Part shown: piece after piece, positions 56,326 to 64,000 of the stretch
Position numbering within the stretch: position 1 is the first letter of the stretch
Layout of the letters: every line of letters starts with the position of its first letter
NCBI GenBank assembly: GCA_951812805.1
Contig: CATOSZ010000002.1
Location: 62,001-126,000, forward strand
Length of the DNA: 64,000 nt
DNA from: an uncultured Alphaproteobacteria bacterium
GTDB lineage: Bacteria > Pseudomonadota > Alphaproteobacteria > GCA-2731375
Direction of reading: 5' to 3'
Notes under the pieces: model-generated
What the model saw: only the letters and a program-made list of their open reading frames with translations
Database searches by the model: none
Told to the model about the DNA's origin: nothing
Made by a program: the position numbers and the translations under genes

Positions 56326-57383
56326 CCGTCGTGAGTTTGGATAGCATGCCAGATCGCCGCGGCCTGGTGGGTTTCCGCCACGTCGTGCACACGCAAGACG
56401 CGCGCGCCCTGGTCGAGCGCCGCGAGCGCCGCGGCGATCGATCCGCCGAGCCGTCGGTCCGCCGGGGCGTCGCGGTGCAGGGCGGCGATGAAGCGCTTGC
56501 GCGAGAGGCCGGCGACCAGCGGCCGGCCGAGACAGAGCAACAGGGTCAGCCGCGCAAGCAGGGCGATATTATGCGCCCCGGTCTTGGCGAAGCCGAAACC
56601 GGGGTCGAGGATGATGCGGTCCTCGGCGACGCCGCCGGCCGTCGCGACGGCGACGCGGTCGGCCAGTTCCCGAGTGACGTCGACCGCGACGTCGTCATAA
56701 CGGGCCAGCGCGGCCATGGTTTCCGGCGTGCCGCGCGAGTGCATGGCGATGACCGGCACGCCGGCCTGGGCGACGACGTCGATCGCCGCCGCGTCATGGC
56801 TGAGCGCCGTGACGTCGTTGACGATGGCGGCGCCGGCGGCGAGCGCCCGGCGCATCACCTCGGCCCGTCGGGTGTCGATGGACAGCGGCCGGCCGAGATC
56901 CGCCAGCCCCTCGATCACCGGCAGGACCCGGTCCAGTTCGGCGGCGGTGGACGTCGGCGCGGCGCCGGGACGGGTCGATTCCCCGCCGATATCGACGATG
57001 TCCGCGCCGGCCGAAACCAGGGCACGGGCATGCTCGATCGCCCGCTCCGCGGCGACGAAGCGCCCGCCGTCGGAAAAGCTGTCCGGCGTGACGTTGACCA
57101 CGCCCATGATCAGGGGGACGGCACCGGCGAAAATCGGATGTGGTGGCGGCGGCGTTTCGGTCAGTCGGCGACGCAACGTCTCGGCCCATGCCGCCCCGTC
57201 GGCCCGCGCGATCGTCTCCAGGGCGTCGTCGAAGGGCAGAACGGGGGCCGTCGTCGCGGGTCCACCGACCAACTCGACATCGCGGAACCGCAGGGGGCTG
57301 CCGGCCAGAGGATAGGTCGACGTGCCGGCATCGCGCGCTGTCAGCGGCAGGGCGCGCGCCAACAGGGGGATCGCCGCCGACAT
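56322..57383 (-). CDS. folP: Dihydropteroate synthase
   Basis: FolP joins p-aminobenzoate to the pterin diphosphate in folate synthesis; it is the sulfonamide target. The 353-residue protein has an N-terminal extension of about 90 residues before LIMGVVNVTPDSFSDGGRF (pterin loop), then DIVDIGGESTRPGAAP, PLSIDTRRAEVMRRAL, IVNDVTALSHDA and ILDPGFGFAKTGAHNIAL. The C-terminal GGSIAAALAALDQGARVLRVHDVAET is complete. The stop is TAG at 56324-56322, inside the CTAG end of the palindromic element, so the last residue or residues may have been altered by that insertion. It follows ftsH by 12 bases. Confidence 0.95.
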   Translation of the reverse strand: MSAAIPLLARALPLTARDAGTSTYPLAGSPLRFRDVELVGGPATTAPVLPFDDALETIARADGAAWAETLRRRLTETPPPPHPIFAGAVPLIMGVVNVTPDSFSDGGRFVAAERAIEHARALVSAGADIVDIGGESTRPGAAPTSTAAELDRVLPVIEGLADLGRPLSIDTRRAEVMRRALAAGAAIVNDVTALSHDAAAIDVVAQAGVPVIAMHSRGTPETMAALARYDDVAVDVTRELADRVAVATAGGVAEDRIILDPGFGFAKTGAHNIALLARLTLLLCLGRPLVAGLSRKRFIAALHRDAPADRRLGGSIAAALAALDQGARVLRVHDVAETHQAAAIWHAIQTHDG

Positions 57384-57395
57384 GGCGGTTCCGCC

Positions 57396-59333
<1,938 letters not shown>

Positions 59334-59527
59334 GTTTCCAGTCCCGTAGCGGGCCATTCCGTGGGCGCCGCAGGCTCCATACATAATAGCATCATCGGGG
59401 GAGGCAACTCCAAACTCCTTAACACCCGGTGACTAGGTTCAGATAGATGTGAGACGCGCCTCTGGCGGCAGAGGCGGGGATCTCCGAAGCTGTGAGTTGC
59501 GAGACCAACAGCTTGAAGGAGATCCCC

Positions 59528-60535
59528 ATGCAGGTTTTTGGCCTGCCCCGACATGTTATCAGGGGTTGGAGGACGGCGTCGCGTCTGAACGCGGAGCCCG
59601 ACACTAAATGCGTAGCGTTCAGACGCGACGCCGTCCGGCGTTGGCATCGGGCCCGGCGTGACGGCTTGACGGCCGAGGCGGCGGCCCAGGCGGTGGGCGT
59701 GCCGCGTAGCACGCTCTATCGCTGGGACGAGCGGTTGGAGCCGCGCTCGCGCGCGCCTCGCCGCCGTCGTCGCCGAGAGTGGTCGAGTGCGGTGCTGCGT
59801 CGGCTTGAACGGCTGCGCCGCGACTTCCCGATGTGGGGCAAGGCCAAGCTCGGACCGCTGCTGCGCCGAGAGGGCTTCACCTTGTCGGACAGCACCGTTG
59901 GTCGCATGCTCGCCCATCTGGTCGCGCGCGGCGTCGTTGTGCCGGTGCCCGTGGCGCGACGACGCGCCAAGGGCAAGAGAGCCAAGCGCCCACACGCCAA
60001 GCGTTTGCCGAAGGGGATGAAGGCAACGGCCCCCGGCGATCTGGTCCAGCTCGACACCTTGAGCATCACGCCGGCCGGCGAGCGCACGGTCAAGCAGTTC
60101 ACCGCCTACGATCCCGTCAGCCGCTTCACCTGTGCCAAGGCCTTCCGCAGAGCGACCGCCAGGAACGCCGAGAGCTTCCTCGACAAACTCGTGGCCGACC
60201 TGCCCTTCCCCGTGAAGGCCATCCAGGTCGACGGTGGATCCGAGTTCATGGCCGAGTTCGAGGCCGCCTGCGAGAGCCGAAAGATCCCCGTCTATGTCTT
60301 GCCGCCGAGGACGCCGCAGCTCAATGGCGGCGTCGAGCGAGCCAACGGCGCATGGCGCTACGAGTTCTACGCCTGCCATGACATCGAGGACCAGCTCGAC
60401 AAACTAAACCCACAGATCGACAAGTTCGCCAACATCTACAACACCTTCAGGCCTCATGGAGCCTTGAAAGGCAAAACCCCCGAGGAGTACCTTCGACAGA
60501 TCACAGCCAAGAAGACCTCGTCGTCTCATATGTAG
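59528..60535 (+). CDS. IS481/IS3-like DDE transposase
   Basis: The 335-residue protein starts at ATG 59528 with AAGGAG ahead. It has a helix-turn-helix region (GLTAEAAAQAVGVPRSTLYRWDERLE, near residue 60). The rve integrase core has Asp in DLVQLDTLSITPAG, Asp in KAIQVDGGSEFMAEF and Glu in NGGVERANGAWRYEFY. YNTFRPHGALKGKTPEEYL is the usual C-terminal motif. An in-frame upstream start at 59492 is weaker. The early coding part contains a long perfect palindrome (59571-59636). Confidence 0.88.
   Translation: MQVFGLPRHVIRGWRTASRLNAEPDTKCVAFRRDAVRRWHRARRDGLTAEAAAQAVGVPRSTLYRWDERLEPRSRAPRRRRRREWSSAVLRRLERLRRDFPMWGKAKLGPLLRREGFTLSDSTVGRMLAHLVARGVVVPVPVARRRAKGKRAKRPHAKRLPKGMKATAPGDLVQLDTLSITPAGERTVKQFTAYDPVSRFTCAKAFRRATARNAESFLDKLVADLPFPVKAIQVDGGSEFMAEFEAACESRKIPVYVLPPRTPQLNGGVERANGAWRYEFYACHDIEDQLDKLNPQIDKFANIYNTFRPHGALKGKTPEEYLRQITAKKTSSSHM
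59571..59636 (+). repeat. 22-bp perfect inverted repeat inside transposase gene
   Basis: Arms 59571-59592 and 59615-59636 are perfect complements (GGACGGCGTCGCGTCTGAAC then GC) with a 22-nt loop. It encodes residues about 15-36 of the transposase and sits just after the start codon. In the mRNA it would form a very stable hairpin that could limit translation. Confidence 0.8.
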
Positions 60536-60624
60536 TGAACCTGGACACCCGGTTGACCGGCATGTGAAGCGGCCTCTACCGTCCGCCGCGGGAATGCGGA
60601 TCGGCAGGTGCAAAGGGGAATTCC

Positions 60625-62076
60625 GTGACGGAGATCGGGCTTGACGTGGTGGTCGTGGGCTGCGGCATCGCCGGGCTTTCTGCAGCGGTGACGGCGCTCG
60701 AACAGGGCGCCCGGGTGGCCGTTCTCGAACGCGCGCCGGAGGAGGACCGCGGCGGCAACACGCGCTGGACCGATGCCTTCATGCGCATGAAGAGCCCCGA
60801 GGCCGTCGCCGATGATTTCGAGGACCATTTCATGGCCAATGCGCCCCGCTACCTCGATCCCGACCTGGTGGCGGAGACCGCGCGCGACTATGACGGCTGG
60901 TCCGGCCTGGTGAAGTCGTTGAGTTTCACCGATCCCGAGTTGATCCATACCTTTGCCGAGGGTTGCCCGCCGACGCTCGAGTGGCTGTCCGGCTTCGGTA
61001 TCCGTTTCGACGTGCTGCCGTCCTACCTGATCACCCAGTCGACGACGCGGATCGCACCGATCGGCGGCGGCCTCGCCCTGGTCGAGGCCCTGGCCGAAGC
61101 GGCGGTGTCCAAGGGCGCTGAGATCCACTATCGCACTACCGCGCGCGGGCTGATCCAGGACGACGACGGCGCGGTGAAGGGGGTCGAGGCGGTCGGGCCC
61201 GGCAACCGCCGTAGCCGTTTTATGGCCCCCGCCGTCGTTCTCGGCAGCGGCGGCTTCGAAGGCAATCCCGAGATGCTGGCCCATTACTTCGGGGAAAAGG
61301 CGCGCAATATCCGCCCCGTCAGCCGCGGCGGTTACTACAACCGGGGCGAAGGCATCCGCATGGCGCTCGATGTCGGCGCGGCGCCGGCGGGCGACTATGC
61401 GGACTTCCATGCCGAGCCGGTTGATCCCCGCTCGGGCCGGCACGAGCCGATCGTGCTGGCCTGGCCCTACGGTATCCTCGTCGACAGGAACGGCGAACGC
61501 TTCGTCGACGAGGCCTCGGACATGGTCGATGCGATCTATGAGAACGTCACCCGGGCGATCCTGCGCCGGCCCGAGGGCTTGGCCTTTTGCGTGCTCGACG
61601 CCGGTATCGACGACGTCGCGAACTGGCGGGTGTCCGTGCGCAGCGACCAGCCGCCTTTCGAGGCCGAAAGCCTGGCCGACCTCGCCGCGGCGGCCGGTAT
61701 CGACGCCGACGGCCTCGCCGCCACGGTGGCCGTTTACAACGCGGCCTGCCCCACCGGCGACTTCCGCCCGCTGGAGAAAGACGGTCTCGCCACCCGGGCG
61801 CTGGCGCCGGCGAAATCCAACTGGGCCCGCCCGATCGAGCGGCCGCCGTTTCGTGCCTTCCCCATCATCGCCGCCAATTGTTTCACCTTCGGCGGTCTGA
61901 AGACCAATCCCAACGCGCAAGTCGTGAACATGGACGGCGAGGCTATACCCGGCCTCTACGCGGTGGGTGAGACCATGGGCCTCTATTACAACGTCTATAC
62001 GGGCGCGACCTCGGTGCTTCGGGGTGCCGTCTTCGGCCGTATCGCCGGGCGCCATGCCGCCCGGCGCGGCAATTAG
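60625..62076 (+). CDS. FAD-dependent dehydrogenase, TcuA/fumarate-reductase flavoprotein family
   Basis: The 483-residue protein starts at GTG 60625 with AGGGGA ahead. The FAD motif VVVVGCGIAGLSAAVTALEQGARVAVLE is near the start, followed by RGGNTRWTDAFMRMK. FGGLKTNPNAQVVNMDGEAIPGLYAVGETMGLYY is the conserved C-terminal FAD-binding block. It resembles tricarballylate dehydrogenase (TcuA/CobZ) and other flavocytochrome-c-like dehydrogenases that act on acids. It ends 5 bases before the carnitine-dehydrogenase-like gene, so a shared catabolic route is likely. The substrate is unknown. Confidence 0.85.
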   Translation: MTEIGLDVVVVGCGIAGLSAAVTALEQGARVAVLERAPEEDRGGNTRWTDAFMRMKSPEAVADDFEDHFMANAPRYLDPDLVAETARDYDGWSGLVKSLSFTDPELIHTFAEGCPPTLEWLSGFGIRFDVLPSYLITQSTTRIAPIGGGLALVEALAEAAVSKGAEIHYRTTARGLIQDDDGAVKGVEAVGPGNRRSRFMAPAVVLGSGGFEGNPEMLAHYFGEKARNIRPVSRGGYYNRGEGIRMALDVGAAPAGDYADFHAEPVDPRSGRHEPIVLAWPYGILVDRNGERFVDEASDMVDAIYENVTRAILRRPEGLAFCVLDAGIDDVANWRVSVRSDQPPFEAESLADLAAAAGIDADGLAATVAVYNAACPTGDFRPLEKDGLATRALAPAKSNWARPIERPPFRAFPIIAANCFTFGGLKTNPNAQVVNMDGEAIPGLYAVGETMGLYYNVYTGATSVLRGAVFGRIAGRHAARRGN

Positions 62077-62081
62077 CAATC

Positions 62082-63068
62082 ATGGCGGACATCCGCCGCA
62101 TCGTCCTGGTCGGCGCCGGGCTGATCGGCGCCGGCTGGGCCGGGCGACTGATCGAAAACGGCCACGACGTCACCGTCGCCGATCCCGATGCCGGCGCCGA
62201 GCCGCGCCTGCGCGCGATGCTGGCGCAGGCGGAACGGGCCTGGGCCACGCTCGCCGGCGATATCGAACGGCCGCGCGGGACAGCACGCTTTACCACCGAC
62301 ATCGAGGCGGCCGTCGCCGAGGCCGATTTCGTGCAGGAAAACGCGCCGGAGCGAGAAGACCTGAAGTGCGAGCTGCTCGCGCGAATCAGCCGGGCCTGTC
62401 CGCCGGCGGCACTCATCGCCTCCTCGTCTTCGGGTCTGTTGCCGAGTCGTTTGCAGGCGGACTGCCGGGCCCCGGAGCGGGTCTTCATCGGCCATCCCTT
62501 CAATCCGGTCTACCTGTTGCCCCTGGTCGAGCTGGTCGGCGGTACGGCGACGGCGCCCGAGTGCCTGACCGCCGCCGCGGCCTTCTACGAGACCCTCGGC
62601 ATGCATCCGCTGATCGTGCGCCGGGAGATCGAGGGCTACATCTCCGACCGCCTGCAGGAAGCGCTCTGGCGCGAGGCGCTGCACCTGGTGAACGACGGCA
62701 TCGCCACGACGGAGGAGATCGACCGCGCCATCGTCTACGGTCCGGGCCTGCGCTGGTCCGCGATGGGAACCTGCCTGACCTTCCATCTGGCGGGCGGCGA
62801 GGCCGGCATGGCCCATATGCTGGCCCAGTTCGGTCCCGCCCTGAAGCTGCCGTGGACGAAACTGGCGGCGCCGGAGCTGACCGAGTCCCTGATCGATGCC
62901 ATGGTCGAGCAATCGGAAGCCCAGGCCGGGGAGCTGGACATCGAGACGCTGGAGCGGCTGCGCGACGATTGCCTGATCGCGGTGATGCAGGCCCTGGCGA
63001 CACGGGACTATGCAGCGGGTGCCACGTTGGCCCGGCACCTGGAAAGATTGCGCTGCCGCCTCGGATAA
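62082..63068 (+). CDS. L-carnitine dehydrogenase-like 3-hydroxyacyl dehydrogenase
   Basis: The 328-residue protein begins MADIRRIVLVGAGLIGAGWAGRLIENG, the NAD motif of 3-hydroxyacyl-CoA dehydrogenases. It has ASSSSGLLPSRLQ, RVFIGHPFNPVYLLPLVELVGG, GYISDRLQEALWREALHLVN, and a C-terminal stretch GLRWSAMGTCLTFHLAGGEAGMAHMLAQFGPALKLPWTKL that is characteristic of L-carnitine dehydrogenases. These oxidise L-carnitine to 3-dehydrocarnitine. The tight link to the flavoprotein gene suggests quaternary-amine or hydroxy-acid catabolism (inference). Confidence 0.83.
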   Translation: MADIRRIVLVGAGLIGAGWAGRLIENGHDVTVADPDAGAEPRLRAMLAQAERAWATLAGDIERPRGTARFTTDIEAAVAEADFVQENAPEREDLKCELLARISRACPPAALIASSSSGLLPSRLQADCRAPERVFIGHPFNPVYLLPLVELVGGTATAPECLTAAAAFYETLGMHPLIVRREIEGYISDRLQEALWREALHLVNDGIATTEEIDRAIVYGPGLRWSAMGTCLTFHLAGGEAGMAHMLAQFGPALKLPWTKLAAPELTESLIDAMVEQSEAQAGELDIETLERLRDDCLIAVMQALATRDYAAGATLARHLERLRCRLG

Positions 63069-63110
63069 AGACTCCCCGCGCCGGCCCGGCCGTCCTATAT
63101 TTCACGGGCC

Positions 63111-64000
63111 ATGGCTCATACCTCGCTCGCTGAAAACCAACGCCGCTTCGAGTCCGCCTTGCAGGAGGCGGAGCAGACGCAATGGGTGCCGTTCCGGCCC
63201 GACCGGCCGGAAAAGGACGAGGGCGGGCGGCCGTTCGATCTCGTCTCCGAGTTCACCCCCCAGGGCGACCAGCCGCAAGCGATCGTCGAACTGGCCGAGG
63301 GCTTGAACCGGGGGGAGCGGGACCAGGTCCTGCTGGGCGTCACCGGTTCGGGCAAGACCTTCACCATGGCGCATGTGATCCAGCAGCTGCGCCGCCCCAC
63401 CCTGGTGCTGGCGCCGAACAAGACGCTGGCCGCCCAGCTCTATGGCGAGATGGTGAGCTTCTTCCCCGAGAACGCGGTCGAGTATTTCGTTTCCTATTAC
63501 GACTACTACCAACCCGAGGCCTATGTGCCGCGCACCGATACCTATGTCGAGAAAGAGGCCTCGGTGAACGAGCAGATCGACCGCATGCGCCACTCGGCGA
63601 CGCGGGCGCTGCTGGAGCGTGACGACGTCGTCATCGTCGCCTCGGTGTCCTGCATCTACGGCATCGGCTCGGTCGAAACCTACAGCCAGATGACCGTCGA
63701 CCTGGTGCGCGGCAAGCGCATGGACCGGCAGGAGCTGCTGCGCCGCTTCGTCGAGCTGCAGTACCGGCGCAACGACGCCGGGTTCGCCCGGGGCGCCTTC
63801 CGGGTGCGCGGCGACGTGGTGGAACTCTGGCCCGCCCATCTCGAGGATCGGGCCTGGCGGATCGAGCTGTTCGGCGACGAGATCGACGCCATCGTCGAAT
63901 TCGATCCCCTGACCGGCCACCGCACCGACACGCTGGAGCGGGTCCGTGTCTATCCCAACAGCCACTATGTGACGCCGAAACCGACGCTTCGCCAGGCGGC
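63111..64000 (+). CDS. uvrB: Excinuclease ABC subunit B, 5' part (runs off the window)
   Basis: UvrB is the damage-verifying helicase of nucleotide excision repair. The visible 296 codons begin [18 protein letters not shown] and have [18 protein letters not shown], the Walker A loop [20 protein letters not shown] (near residue 80), [15 protein letters not shown], and the beta-hairpin region [43 protein letters not shown]. An N-terminal extension of about 45 residues precedes the core, as is common in alphaproteobacteria. The rest of the gene is outside the window. Confidence 0.96.
   Translation, partial: MAHTSLAENQRRFESALQEAEQTQWVPFRPDRPEKDEGGRPFDLVSEFTPQGDQPQAIVELAEGLNRGERDQVLLGVTGSGKTFTMAHVIQQLRRPTLVLAPNKTLAAQLYGEMVSFFPENAVEYFVSYYDYYQPEAYVPRTDTYVEKEASVNEQIDRMRHSATRALLERDDVVIVASVSCIYGIGSVETYSQMTVDLVRGKRMDRQELLRRFVELQYRRNDAGFARGAFRVRGDVVELWPAHLEDRAWRIELFGDEIDAIVEFDPLTGHRTDTLERVRVYPNSHYVTPKPTLRQA

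Larger units (their letters stand above)
59430..60547 (+). mobile_element. IS481/IS3-like insertion sequence
   Basis: The element is 1118 bp. Its ends read TGACTAGGTTCA at left and, on the minus strand, TGTCCAGGTTCA at right; both then lead to a TGAGACG block. The 5-bp target duplication CCCGG lies at 59425-59429 and 60548-60552. It separates ftsH from whatever preceded it and from the flavoprotein gene at right. It carries one transposase gene. Confidence 0.87.

Overview
The window is a GC-rich stretch of chromosome, very probably from an alphaproteobacterium of the Rhodospirillales type (inference). The clues are the gene order serC-serA-hisZ-purA, a purC-purS-purQ-purL-bolA-grxD operon, a zeta-type F1-ATPase inhibitor (DUF1476), MmcB, and an ftsH-folP-glmM block. 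No rRNA, tRNA or CRISPR array was seen.

Layout. 1-455: the N-terminal part of a group II intron reverse transcriptase. 456-3431: IS21-family element, copy 1. 3432-11573: a phage tail module (tape measure with its N-terminus missing, two small tail proteins, an NlpC/P60-like peptidase, a large fused I/J-like tail-tip protein). 11691-12617: a partial DDE transposon that cuts an epimerase gene, which overlaps a TPR/DUF115 gene. 14991-16799: an exported protein of unknown function. 16854-22171: serC-serA-hisZ-purA on the minus strand. 22611-23930: an unknown gene cut by IS21 copy 2 (23931-26905). 26906-36000: an acyl-CoA dehydrogenase fragment, panE, a luciferase-like monooxygenase split by an IS66 element, an Old Yellow Enzyme, an MFS transporter, cinA and an antitoxin remnant. 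IS1182 copy A lies at 35486-37029. 37074-38889: a PPOX protein, a probable selenoprotein with an in-frame TGA, and DUF1476. 39082-44022: the purine operon with bolA, grxD and a DOPA-dioxygenase-like gene. 44041-46153: a hybrid histidine kinase and mmcB. 46232-52002: a phosphonate-type ABC transporter operon damaged twice (frameshift and IS1182 copy B). 52033-59333: an ankyrin protein, SCO1, then paaI-like, thiD, glmM, folP and ftsH on the minus strand, with a branched palindromic element between glmM and folP. 59430-60547: an IS481/IS3-like element. 60625-64000: a TcuA-like flavoprotein, an L-carnitine dehydrogenase-like gene and the start of uvrB.

Much of the window is housekeeping metabolism (purines, serine, histidine regulation, folate, peptidoglycan precursor, thiamine) cut up by mobile DNA: two IS21, two IS1182, one IS66, one IS481-like, one partial DDE transposon and an intron RT fragment. 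Three insertions (IS66, IS1182 copy B and IS481-like) keep clear target duplications. For IS66 and IS1182 copy B the uninterrupted host gene can be rebuilt. The two IS21 copies have no target duplication and all four flanks are half-genes, so IS-mediated rearrangement or misassembly is likely there.

Most interesting points: (1) a GrdB/PrdB-family gene with an in-frame TGA in a UxxC motif followed by a hairpin that fits the bacterial SECIS rules; (2) a 273-bp branched palindromic element whose CTAG end supplies the folP stop codon; (3) an IS21-family element carrying a MITE-like relic of an IS256-family transposon plus a 107-nt hairpin; (4) a promoter and 5' leader hairpin in front of serC.
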